Positions 24,420-34,769 of a DNA stretch of 64,000 bases are shown here, piece by piece. Both the position numbers and the translations under genes were made by a program. The notes below the pieces were generated by a model. The model saw only the letters and a program-made list of their open reading frames with translations. It had not been told where the DNA came from and did no database searches. This stretch comes from Saururus chinensis. Lineage: Eukaryota; Streptophyta; Magnoliopsida; Piperales; Saururaceae. The stretch is taken from contig CP141147.1 of the NCBI GenBank assembly GCA_035235625.1, positions 6,871,001-6,935,000 of the forward strand, read 5' to 3'. Positions within the stretch are counted from its first letter, which is position 1; every line of letters begins with the position of its first letter.

Positions 24420-25242
24420 TGCTTAGACAAACTCTTATTCTAATTATAAGCCTAGGGACATATTGAGTATATTATGCTGAGTTTCCTTATTTAGATTCAC
24501 CTAATTAAGGTTTGGGTTACTTTCCAAAAATAACCTTAACTACCCCTTAAAGGAAGTTACCCTAATTAGGTTATCTATGTGTTTTATGAATTTAGTAACC
24601 CTTAAACACCCAACTCAGCACACAAATCAGCAAACAAACACAATTAGATGCTGTTGGTATTTTAAAATTATATCCAGAAAAATTTTGGTGTAAATTTACC
24701 AAAATGCCCCTAGGGCTGTTTTGGTCTTTTCCACCCTTAAGGGCACACCAAAATTTATCACAGCAACTTTACAAAGTTTATATCACAGAGAATAGCAATT
24801 CTGAACAGAAAAACTTTCAGCACACATAGGTCATGTGTAAATTGTCCAAAATGCCCCTAGGGCTATAATGGTCAATTTACACCCTTAAAAATAATTAAAT
24901 TAATTTATTCTAACAACAAATAATTCAATTGACCCTTGCTTACCAGAAAAGGCGTGTGTGCCCAAATTGTGACCAGAGAAATAAATATGCACAATTCTAT
25001 TATGGCAAAATCAAATCACAACTCCAAATCAATTACAACTCCAAATCACGTGTAACCAGCAAGCAAGACATTCATAAATATTCAATTTATAGTCAATTTC
25101 AATCCTATATCAGAAGCCCCTTGATTGGAATCAGTAAATTAATCAATTTTATCAAAAATCCCTAATTCTAGCAATCTAGACCTAGATCAGGTAATCAAGA
25201 TTGGTCTTTGATCAAACCAGCGACCAACCTCCCCCTAAAAAG
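24420..25242 (-). other. Copia G untranslated leader
   Basis: About 0.8 kb lie between gag and the primer site, AT-rich with no coding signal. A 'caaaatgcccctagggct' phrase occurs twice (near 24702 and 24848), each followed by a ttggtc/atggtc and an acccttaa. It is an internal direct repeat of the leader. Confidence 0.65.
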
Positions 25243-25254
25243 GCTCCGATACCA
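25243..25254 (-). other. Primer-binding site of copia G
   Basis: TGGTATCGGAGC on the minus strand is one base from the tRNA-iMet complement and one base away from the 5' LTR. Confidence 0.88.
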
Positions 25255-25255
25255 C

Positions 25256-26243
25256 TGTAGAGTGGCCGGACCAGTGGAAGCGTGGTGGGAGGGGGTTGGC
25301 GCACCAATCAAGATCCAATCTTTAAATCAAATCTACACCAAACATGCATAATACACAATTGATTAAGCAATAAACATGCATCCAAACATGAATCAATCAA
25401 AGAAGAATTGATATGGAATAAAATACTCACTGACCTGGGCTTTTTCAGCCCTAGCATGCCCTCCACAATTGAATCCTTGCACGCCGAATACAAGATCTAA
25501 TCAAGCAATAAAGAAGAGATTACCTCTAATGATCTTTCTTATGTGTTGTTCCTTATAGCCTTGAACTTGGATTCAATCTCAGCAAAGCCTCTCCTTGAAG
25601 CCCCAAATCAGTGAGCACCTCTTCCAAGCTTGCACCACATGCCGTTGGAGAAGGAAGGAAGGAGCAAGAGGGAAAAGAGAGGGGCGGCCAGCCCTAGTCC
25701 AAGGGGAGGCCGCACCACACCAAGAGAGGAGGGGCGGAATTGGGGAGAGAGGAGGAGAGAGTGGGGCGGCCAGCAATTAGGGAATCCTCCTCTCCCTTTC
25801 TCCCTTAAATACCCTCTTTAACTCATCTTAAGTGGGCTCACTCAATGGGCTCGAGTCAATGGGCTTACACGCTGAAATTCCGGCTTAAACCTAAGGGTCA
25901 TACACAACGGGAGTGGGCTCTGTCTCTCAGAGCCCGCAGACGCCTGGACCCCCTGCACACGGCCAAACCCACGACAGGGTCGACCCCTTGCTAACCACAG
26001 GCCCCACCCTCTACACCTAATTTGTGTGTCTGGGCCCTACAATGTGTAAATGCACAACTTAGGAGTATGCCTAGTGCACATGTGTGACATATGTGGGTCC
26101 CACTCGAATTATGTGTAACGAAGGCACATATGGGGTCGGCACAATCGCCCCCACCACCCTTGGACCCCGTGGCCCATACCGGTTCACCCGGACTGTGATA
26201 CCGTTGGACCGAACCAGGCACAAGCCCATACCATGGTCCAACA
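25256..26243 (-). repeat. 5' LTR of copia G
   Basis: It is 988 bp, TGTAGAGTGG to TCCAACA, and matches the 3' LTR throughout. The flank CGACC at 26244-26248 pairs with CGACA at 19448-19452. Confidence 0.92.
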
Positions 26244-26337
26244 CGACCTAACAGATTAGGTGCAAGATTGAGTTCTGGTAAAGAAATTTTGAATTCTGCA
26301 TGGAAAAAGGATGTACTGGTGCTATTTGGGAACACTT

Positions 26338-27612
26338 GGTGTGGGTTTTACGATTGCCTCATATATGATAATTTAATCGAATGTTTATCCGTAGATTTTG
26401 ATATAAATTATACACGTTGGAGAGTGTGAGATAGAGACAAACTAGCTTCGCCACTGTTTTCATTGCGAATGAATACAATATGTTTGAAAGACGGTTTTAG
26501 AGGACTCGTCCTTGTTGAAAGGAGGATTCTCAAGATTATTTTTGAAAAGACGTATAAGCATGGTGATCGAGTCACTGAAGCGAGACAAAGAAGGGGTAAC
26601 TGTCTCATTGGAATGAGCGACCAACCTTGCCTTTGTAGTCGTTGATAGTGACGCTCCCATGGCTTGTAGAGGCAGAGCTAGGGTTTTTAAAAGGATAAAC
26701 ATTGGGACAGAATGTTTTAAAAGAAAGTAGCCCTTATTGGAGTCTGGGAACTCTAGGACATTTGTTTTGAGTCTAGGACTCAATATTATGAGTCTGGGAC
26801 TCAAGAGTGTTTTGGTTGTTCGGAGCTATTGTTGGGCACCCCGATAGAACTCCGTTGACTATATAAGGGCACAAAATTAATTCAATTTGGAATCAGATGC
26901 ACGGTACCTATTTTAGCCTAGTGAGCCCCTAACAAAGGGCACCTATCAAGGCAACGCGCACTAGGGTAGAGAGTATCATGGGAAGACTCTCTACTCTCTA
27001 GATCCCGGCGCTCCATGAGCACGGGTGGCTCTTCTATCTACAAGCACGAAATATTTTGAGATGATCTATGGAGGACTAAGAGGTCGCTGCTTTGTACCTG
27101 CAATCAATTCCTATTAATAATATATGTCCGAGACATTAGTAGTAAGCCATGAGAGCTTACAAACCCTAGAAGCATCTTCGATACATAGGAAGAAGCACTA
27201 GGGGTGGTTTTGGGTGAGATGTACACCCTATTTTCATGAAAAATACTATATATGATATGTGTTTTGAAACTGCCATGTGTTTATTCATGCCTGATCGTAT
27301 AAACTCCCATATTGAGTATTTTAAAATACTCACCACCCCCCAGACTTTGCAGGACTCAACGAAGCTTAGTGTGCGGGTAGAAGGGCCTACTCCGAAGTTT
27401 TATCGATGTGATTTCAAGGATTTCAACTGCACCGAAACGAGTAAGAACTCCTTATTATTTTTCTCTTGTGTGTTTGTATATGGACAGTGGTTCCTGGGGA
27501 AATGATTATTATATTATCGCATAAGACGAGCTGCTCCAGTCGCGGGCTCGGGTAAACTCTAATATTTTTGTGAAAACAAATTTTATATGCTTCCAAAATC
27601 CTAGGGCGCGAC
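26338..27612 (+). mobile_element. Family C LTR 3' fragment (C2)
   Basis: From 'ttttacgattgcctcatat' to '..ccaaaatcctagggcgcgacac' it matches C1 from about 10690 to 11940, including the 'gggcaccccgatagaactcc' and 'ctcaccaccccccagactttgca' phrases. The 5' half of the LTR is missing, and the right end abuts copia H directly. It is a deletion remnant. Confidence 0.82.
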
Positions 27613-27746
27613 ACCTTAGTTAACTGATCTGCCAACATCTCAGAAGTAGGAAGATGGTTTACTACTAACTTTCCTTTCTATAGCATGTCAAACACAAAGT
27701 AGTAATGTACTTCGATGTGTTTACCTTTGGCGCTGATTTCTCCATT

Positions 27747-28187
27747 TTAAAGTGTTGACACGGTAGCAAGATTATTACAAAACATATGGACATGAGAATC
27801 AACCCAGATCTCTAGCCTAAGCCTGACTAGAAAGTCTTTAATCCACACTGCTTCTGAAGCTGCTAAACTGCATGCATAAAATTCAGCTTCCATAGTTGAC
27901 TTTGCTACATTCTTTTGCTTCTTGCTAGCCCAAGCTATAACACCACCTCCAAACATGAAGACATAACCAACAGTGGATTTCTTGTCATCTGAGTGCCCAG
28001 CATAGTCTGAATCACTATATTGAGCCAATGACAGTTCCTCAGCCTGATAGGTGAATTTCATACCCTTGGTTCCCAGGAGGTACCTAAAAACTCGCTTCAC
28101 TTCTTGCCAGTGAGCCATACCTGAGTTTGCCTGGTATCTACTCAAGAGCCCTACAACATAGCTCAAATCAGATCGAGTACAGGTCAT
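27747..28187 (-). pseudogene. Copia H RNase H and RT-tail remnant
   Basis: Contains TCTRSDLSYVVGLLSRYQ, YSDSDYAGHSDDKKSTVGYV, and ASKKQKNVAKSTMEAEFYA, the standard end of a copia polyprotein. Similar to, but well diverged from, element G. Fossil. Confidence 0.88.
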
Positions 28188-28390
28188 GGCCTTATAGACT
28201 AACTATAAAGCTCATCATTTCCCATCAAAAGGATATTATCTACATAGAGAGAGTAACATAAATATACTTTTATCCTTAAATGAGTATACACAATGATTAT
28301 ATTCATTTGCTATGAAGCCATACTCACTAATCACCTTGTGAAAAGTAAAATACCATAGCCTAGGAGACTGTCTAAGGCCATATAAAGACT

Positions 28391-29512
28391 TTATGACTTC
28401 CACACCTTGTGTTCCTCTCCAGGAACAACAAAACCTTCAGGTTTTTCCATGTAAATTTGCTCCTCTAAATCACCATTTAGGAAGGCAGTCTTTACATCCA
28501 TTTGGTGTAACTCTAAGTCTAATTGTGCCACCATAGCTAACAAATACCTAATAGATGCAACTCTAGTCACAGGTGAATAGGTTTCCTTAAAGTCAATTCC
28601 CCTAACTTGGTTGAAACCTTTAACTACTAGTCTTGCCTTATATTTATCTATAGACCCATCTGCTTTGAGCTTTTTCTTGAAGATCCACTTATAGTCAATA
28701 GGCTTTCTTTCACTAGGCAAGTCAACAACTTCCCATACGTGATTCTTCATAATAGAATCCATTTCCTCTTGAATAGCTGATTGCCATTCCTTAGAATCTG
28801 GATTGTCCATTGTCTGCTCATATGTCAAAGGATCATCAGATAAAGGTTCATCTAGTATTACTTTATCCTCTCCTAATTTGGCATAAAAGTCCCGCAACAA
28901 GGTTGAGAGTCTTCTATCTCTTATCTCACTTACTTCAGACACTCCCCTAGGTTCAGATCCTAGTAGAATTTTGATCTTTCTTACTTCAAATAGTTCTACT
29001 CTTTTACTATGAATTTTAGGGTCTAAGTCTTCTTCTTGGAAATAGGCATCCCTAGATTCAATGATCCCCACTGTCCCATCAGTATGGTGCGCTACAAACC
29101 TGTACCCCTTAGAGTGTTCACTATACCCTACAAAGTCACACTTTATTGTTTTAGGGTCTAATTCACTTCTATGTTGGTCAAGCACTTTTACATGTGTGTT
29201 AGACCCCCACACTCTAAGATGACCTAAGTTTGGACATCTAGTTATCCATAACTGATAAGATGTTTTGTTGACAGCCTTAGAGGGTACACGGTTATGCACA
29301 TACAAAACGGTGTCTAATGCCTCACCCCAAAAATTTATTCCTAGTTCTGAGTGGTTTAACATGGATCTAACCATATCTAAGATGGTTCTATTTCTCCTTT
29401 CAACAACTCTATTTTGCTGAGGAGTATAGGGCAGGGTGTATTGGTGTATTATTCCTAGGTTGGTGAAATAGTCCTTAAACTCATCAGAGGTGTATTCACC
29501 ACCTCTATCCAT
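28391..29512 (-). pseudogene. Copia H integrase-RT remnant
   Basis: It opens in the integrase core (DRGGEYTSDEFKDY, YTPQQNRVVERRNRT) and runs into RT (YKWIFKKKLKADGSIDKYKA, QMDVKTAFLNGDLEEQIYM). The YVDD region follows downstream at lower coordinates, about 28190-28250. Fossil. Confidence 0.9.
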
Positions 29513-29963
29513 TCTTAGGACTTTAATTAACCGACCTAATTGAGTCTATACTGCAGCCTTGAATTCTTTGAATTTCTCAAAGGCTTCAAACTTCTGCTTT
29601 TGGAGGTATATATAACCAAACCTAGAGTAATCATCTATGAATGTAATAAAGTACACCATCCCTCTATGGGTTTATATATTTATAGGCCCACATATGTATG
29701 AGTGAACGACCTCTAAAAGGTCTGTGGCACGCTTACCCTTTGGGAACGGCTGCCTACTCATTTTGCATGCCAAGCAGTCTTCACACACATGCATATCCCT
29801 AGATAACTTAGGGAGGAGTCCAATGTTGGACATTCTGTGAAATTTGTTAAGATGCACATGACAAAGCCTTAAGTGCCACATCATAAAATCAACATCACAC
29901 AAACACACCACATAATCAAATTTAGCTACTGCATTAATAGAAGAGTCATATGCTACATTTAAC

Positions 29964-31310
29964 TTAAATAAACATCACAAAAGAAGCAGTAAATAAAATC
30001 TTATTATTCATGCCAATTGTTGCCTTTGACCCCTTAAACCTAGTCTCAAAACCCTTGCTAGTGAGGAGGGGAATTGAGATATTATTCCTCCTAATAGTAG
30101 GGGCAAAGGGGAAATCTGTCAGCACCAAGCTCATCCTCTGAGGAAGAGGGATCCTGTAGGTGCCTGTAGTAGTCACATCACAAAATATGTTATTCCCCAT
30201 GTAGATCTTGTGCTGCCCTAGAGACAAATCAGCCATCCTGCCACCCCTAGTCATAGCCACATGCTTAGTGGCTGCAGAATCCAACCACCAGCTCTTCTCA
30301 TTGGAGTCAGCAATCATAACCTCTGAGTTTATGCAAATGATATCTTTCCCTTTCTGATTGGACTTGCTTCCAGCTCCCTGATCCCCATTAGGGTAGTTGT
30401 TCTTAAAGTGACCCATCTGGTCACATTTAAAACAATCCCCTTTGGGTTTGTTGTCATTGTTGCCCTTTCCACCACCTTGAGGTTTCTTTCCCCTTTTCTT
30501 GAAGTTCTTCTCCCTTTGACCTTAACCACCACTTCCTCCACCTCTCTTAGAGCCACCATGCTGGGCAAGGTTGGCAGATGCACTCAGAGCACTCACATGG
30601 TTCCTCATCTCCTGCTCTAAGCCAAACTTAGTAATGAGGTCATCTAGTGTGAGTTTCTTATCAGAGATATTCAATGCAACAGCCACACTCTCCCAAGACT
30701 TAGGAAGGCTATTTAGAACAGTTAAAACTTGGATCCCCCATTTATGGGGTTCTCAAGAATCTCCTGATCACTTACAATGATGGACATGGAGTTAATGTTC
30801 TCAAGCACATTATCTCCTCCACTCATGCAGCTGTTCTGATAACGGGTCTCCAACATCCTGATATGAGCCTCTGTGTACTCTCCATACCACCCAGCTACTG
30901 TCTCCATCATTTCCTTAGCAGTCTTATGCTTTTCAAAAAACATTTCAATGTTTGGATCCATAAATGTAAGGATGGTAGTCATTCCTTTGGCATATTCCTC
31001 CTTAAACTTTTCATAAGCCCTTCTATGAGCCTGAGTGGAGGAGTTTGTAAGAGGGTCCACACACTGGTCCAAATCATGGGTCATGTTATCTAGGAAATGA
31101 ATATGATCCTCCTCTTCCAGGGGAGATAGTTGGTGGAGTTGAGCTTTTCAATTTTTCTCAGCACACTCGCAACCATACGGAACACCATGGCACAAAAGAA
31201 AATATGTCTACAATTTACAGAGGTAAATAAGGCAATAAGTAGGCAAATAAATAATGTTGCTCCTGAGCAGCAAGCAAGTTCACTCCCAACAATAATCTTG
31301 GTCTGCATAG
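29964..31310 (-). pseudogene. Copia H gag-protease remnant
   Basis: A protease-type stretch (SWWLDSAATKHVA) follows gag sequence with KIEKLNSTNYLPWKRRI at its upstream end near 31140 and a knuckle region near 30400-30450. This is the expected order for copia gag-PR. Fossil. Confidence 0.8.
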
Positions 31311-31319
31311 TTGCAAATA

Positions 31320-32068
31320 GAGTGAATTTACTATATTACCCTTATATAGGGTTATCTATAACAATAATTCACTCAATCAATCAAGTAAGCAATATATATA
31401 TACTTACTATGCTAAATAAGCAATAAAAAGAAGTGAAATTTATAAATAACAATAATATATACTTATGTGCAGAAAACAAAAGTGTGAATTATGTGAAGTT
31501 ACTGAACTACCCTTGGGCTAGTTTAGCACAAACAATCACATACAACAATTGTGCACTTTATATCATTCATCAATTACTTCACACATGAGATTAAGCATGT
31601 AATAACTTCTAAATAGTATATGAATAAGCCTCAACAATTGAATTTAGCACGATGAATTTACTATAATGCCCTTAAATCAAGTTTTACAAAACAAGTCTTA
31701 TTTAGGGAAAATTTTAATTATAGAATAAATCTATAATCTAAATTCACCAAATTAATGTTAATTAAAGCTTATTAGGGTCTTAAAGAACCCAGTAAAAATG
31801 CTGAAAAAAATAAATTCTAATTTGGGCAAATTTGGTCCAAATTGACCAAAATACCCCTTGTCTTGGTGACAGTGCTTGGCATGCTTCCTGAGATCCGATT
31901 CTGCTCAAATTTGGTTGAGGTCTACTTTAGACAGTATTTAAAACTTCTATTCAAACGTAATTTCAATTTCAATCTTTATGAGAGAGATATATCAAACCCT
32001 ATCCGTAGCTTTCTTAGGGACTACAAGGCATGAAAAGGTAATTTCTAGCATCCAATCCATGAACCAAT
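31320..32068 (-). other. Copia H untranslated leader
   Basis: AT-rich, with no coding signal. Several short phrases of the kind 'ttactat(a)t(t/g)cccttA' repeat near 31328, 31500, 31670 and 31850, parallel to the repeated phrase in the G leader. Confidence 0.55.
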
Positions 32069-32080
32069 GCTCCGATACCA
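32069..32080 (-). other. Primer-binding site of copia H
   Basis: TGGTATCGGAGC on the minus strand, identical to that of element G and next to the LTR start at 32082. Confidence 0.85.
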
Positions 32081-32081
32081 C

Positions 32082-32993
32082 TATTGGGTGGTGCAGCGGA
32101 AGCTTGGTGGTGAGCCCGGCTTGTAGATGTGCAAAAAATTCCACCTTTATGTCCCTCTCAAGCAATTTACATGCATTCATACATAAATATATGCATAAGC
32201 AGTAGAACAAATTCAAATAACTTTAAATTTGCATGAATTAAATTAAGAATTAATTACTACTAACCTTTAGGGGCTGAGCCCCAAGGATGTGGCCAATCAC
32301 CTAGAAGCACGCGCGACCTCGTATTTATTTTAAGTATAAATATGGGGAATTAGAATTACTTCTTTTGATGAATTCCTTCTCTTAAAACTAAGAGAGAAAA
32401 CCCTTCCTTCTCTTGCCAATTTGCAGGGAATAATTAGTTTGAATAGGGCTTGAAGGAAACACAAAGAGAGATAAGAGAGACTTGATGAAGAACACCCTTC
32501 AACCTTGGGTCGTCGCACAATAATGAGGAATAAAGCTTCTACCTTTTCCTGATTTTGTCTCTTGCAACTCAAAACCCGTGAGAGAGAGAGAGGAGATGAA
32601 AGAATTTCTGGATCATCTCTTCTTTTCTTTTAACAAGAGTCCGTCATAATTGAGAAAGATGATGAGTTTTTTTCACTTTAATCCGTTGTCCCCTTTTATT
32701 GTAACTACCCACGTCCATTTTGGAATAGGACTTGACCAAGTCCTATTCCTAATGGACTCATTGTGGGTCCCATTCTCATCTCCTCCCCTCTCACGTCTCT
32801 CTCAACCGGCTCTCTTCCTCCCGGTTTATGTGGGTACGTCACCCACTACCCAAAAAAATAGACGTGTTCTTTATATTAACCACAACGATACCTCCCCTGC
32901 CCAAGCAAACACCGCCAAGCGTTGCACTTGAACACACACACGAGGGTCACCACTAAGCATTTCATGTGAACACACACGTGAGGGTCACACACA
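32082..32993 (-). repeat. 5' LTR of copia H
   Basis: It begins TATTGGGTGG at the primer site. The far end is placed near 32993 (..gggtcacacaca) by composition only, because no second LTR remains for comparison. Uncertainty there is tens of bases. Confidence 0.65.
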
Positions 32994-33170
32994 GAGTAGG
33001 GAATACTGGTCCTAGGAACATGAGCTTATTAGTCTTCTACTAAAAACTTAAGCTGTTAGGATGAAAATTACTATTATGTTTAACCACTCTAAGGGCTATT
33101 GACTATACGAAGAAAAAAGTGAGCAGATGTATGAATTATTGATTGCATTTTTCCCTTTCTGATGATCAAG

Positions 33171-33312
33171 GGGAATTTTATCCGGCATTACTACTATTTC
33201 CAGCAAAGAATTGAGACTGCTATACCTAATCTGGGAGAATTGTCAATCAATGGTATTATTGAGTTTTCAGCAGCTCATGGTGCCAAGTTGTGTCATCTCT
33301 ATGGAAGCAAAG
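33171..33312 (+). CDS. Candidate host-gene exon, unrecognised product
   Basis: A 142-bp stretch sits between a pyrimidine-rich acceptor (tttttccctttctgatgatcaag) and a donor (gcaaag|gtagta). It is open throughout with non-repetitive protein-like composition (GNFIRHYYYFQQRIETAIPN.., IIEFSAAHGAKLCHLYGSK). It is on the same strand as the exon at 19245, and the elements between them (C2, H) could occupy one intron. I do not recognise the family. Membership in the same gene as the 19245 exon is inference. An isolated fragment of a duplicated gene is the alternative. Confidence 0.5.
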
Positions 33313-33434
33313 GTAGTATGTCATTCTTACCTCTTACCAGTGGCATGATTTTGCTTTTTGGTTTTTGCCTGGTCAGGCTCTTTTTTATAGTTACATGTTG
33401 TATATTGGTAAGTAATTTATGGACTGGATCACAG

Positions 33435-33505
33435 CAAGGAGATGTGAGAATGAACCTACTGCACGAGGCATCTTCTGCTTGAGCCAGGCCGTAGCCTGTC
33501 ATTGA
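33435..33505 (+). CDS. Candidate terminal exon, unrecognised product
   Basis: An acceptor-like ..ggatcacag at 33434 joins in phase with the donor at 33313 (phase 1, giving A-R-R-C-E-N..), and the frame then runs to TGA at 33503-33505 (..GIFCLSQAVACH). The intron would be about 122 bp. The phase agreement is the main support. A reading with no splice is also open for part of the way. The evidence is modest. Confidence 0.35.
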
Positions 33506-33609
33506 GACCTATGACCAGCATAAAGATTCAAAAGATAATACTCTGAGATAGTCTATTGGAAGCTATCTTTCTCACAAGCTTCAAAGGATAAACCAACAAA
33601 AATCACCTA
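33506..33609. other. Possible 3' flank, nothing recognised
   Basis: About 100 bp of ordinary AT-rich sequence follow the possible stop codon. No clear polyadenylation signal or repeat is seen. Confidence 0.4.
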
Positions 33610-33757
33610 AATATTCTTTTAAAAAAGTCATGTAGGCGCTACTACCTAGATGGTGCTTGCATGGAAAAAAACAACACTATTTCGGTAAACATTTTATCTC
33701 TATGCTATTTTGGTAATTTTTTTAATATTATTTATATATATATATATAAAATCTTCC
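33610..33757. mobile_element. MULE/foldback end fragment
   Basis: Contains 'catgtaggcgc', 'aacactatttcggtaaa' and 'ttttttaatattatttata', in the same order as the ends of the elements at 17779-18655 and 43215. A TA run extends the terminal stretch. Only one end is present. Confidence 0.7.
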
Positions 33758-33965
33758 CTGGTTGTGGCAGTGATACCATGGCGCTTCCATTGTTGTGGTA
33801 GCATGACCATGGCCGAAGCAGTCATGCCAAAGGTCATATTAGCATTGCCAGGGCCATGGTAGCATTGTCATGACCATGGCAATGTTGCCATGGCGCTTGC
33901 ACGGTCGTGGCAGCATTGCCATGGCCGCTGGGATGCTGCCAGAGCCTCAACGGCTCAAACAATTA
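33758..33965. repeat. CCATGG-rich minisatellite, third block
   Basis: Repeats of 'ttgccatggcgcttgcacgg', 'accatggccgaagcagtcat' and similar words directly follow the MULE end fragment, as at 18665. Confidence 0.75.
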
Positions 33966-34039
33966 AAAAAAAATACATGTAAGAGTGTCCATAGTGCACG
34001 TCAGGAGATGATGAGGCTTGCTAGGGTTTTTGGGAGATG

Positions 34040-34765
34040 ATGGTAATGGAAGAGGACTCTTTGAAGGACATATATGTAAAGAAATATATATTCTACTTAC
34101 CGCTTCTAATTATTTGTGTAATATTCTTTGGAAGAGATTACATGGGTAGCCTATGATTAACCACTAACCATCTATAAATAATTAATTAGTGGAGAATCTA
34201 CTTCTTTAGTTAATTTATGCATTATTAAGAAAATTTCCGCTTAATCTTTCATGATTTTTTTCCATGAATTTGCATTATAACAATCCTTAAAGCTTCAACA
34301 AGGATGAACATAGAATATGAAGAGGATATTGTACTAGTGAAGGAGACAAAGACAAAGTTCGAAAAACAACATCAAAAGGACTTTGGTGGCCAATTCAATT
34401 AGGGAAGAACTTCTAAGTTGAAGGGTTGGTAACTTGTATCTTGTAATATATAAAATCTTCGTAGTGGATTCGGTCAATGATCCTAATTTGGTCGCAAGGT
34501 TTTCCCAAATGGGTTTGCATGTAAAAAATCCTTATGTGAATTTTGTATAATTGCTTGTAGTTATTCACATATTAATAGATTAATTTCCTGAGAAAAGATG
34601 CCACATCTTGTAGTTATTTGTCTTTTGAGGTATTTGGGCTAGACGAGGACAAGAGGAATTGTGGTGACCCTCTATGCTTTGAAGGGTATTGAACTCACAT
34701 CTTGAAGTCTAAATTTCTTTTGTAAGTATTGATTGTGAAATGAATATTCCAGAATATGTCTGTTG
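34040..34765 (+). mobile_element. Degraded copia LTR-like segment
   Basis: The stretch 'aggacttt ggtggccaatt' through 'ccacatcttgtagttatttg' and 'gaagggtattgaactcac' parallels 39150-39500. A 'ggttttcccaaatgggttt' phrase is typical of the end region of plant copia LTRs in sense direction. The strand is therefore plus, opposite to the coding remnants that follow. Confidence 0.55.
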
Positions 34766-34769
34766 TACC

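Larger units (their letters stand above)
19453..26243 (-). mobile_element. Ty1/copia element G, two LTRs, minus strand
   Basis: It is structurally whole in outline: two 988-bp LTRs (19453-20440 and 25256-26243), a tRNA-iMet primer site, a polypurine tract, and gag-protease-integrase-RT-RNase H in copia order on the minus strand. Flanks CGACA and CGACC are a near-perfect 5-bp target duplication. The coding region is broken, with several interruptions. The LTRs differ by roughly 5-7% by eye, which at commonly used plant rates means an insertion on the order of two million years ago. It sits in a candidate host exon. Copia lineage not assigned. Confidence 0.92.
19245..26338 (+). pseudogene. Candidate host-gene exon split by copia element G
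   Basis: A pyrimidine-rich stretch ending ..ccttatgcag forms a plausible 3' splice site. From 19245 an open frame runs without a stop to 19452 with ordinary, non-repetitive composition (..IVDPILQQHF.., ..NLDFHEAESIPRVTINTF..). Copia element G lies at 19453-26243, flanked by CGACA and CGACC. The frame resumes after the second flank and stays open to 26338 (..NRLGARLSSGKEILNSAW..), where the C2 fragment begins. I do not recognise the protein. The sustained open frame, the good acceptor and continuity across the insertion argue for a host exon of about 300 bp. The copia insertion should break the gene unless it is spliced out. Confidence 0.6.
27613..32993 (-). mobile_element. Ty1/copia element H, 3'-truncated
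   Basis: It has the same domain order as G on the minus strand: RNase H 27747-28187, RT about 28250-29512 with integrase in its upstream part, integrase/zinc-binding end 29580-29911, protease 29964-30416, knuckle 30329-30583, and gag 30600-31310. The primer site and 5' LTR (32082 to about 32993) are present. The 3' LTR and the end of RNase H are gone, replaced by the C2 fragment. It is broken at many points and is clearly older or more decayed than G. It sits between candidate host exons. Confidence 0.88.
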
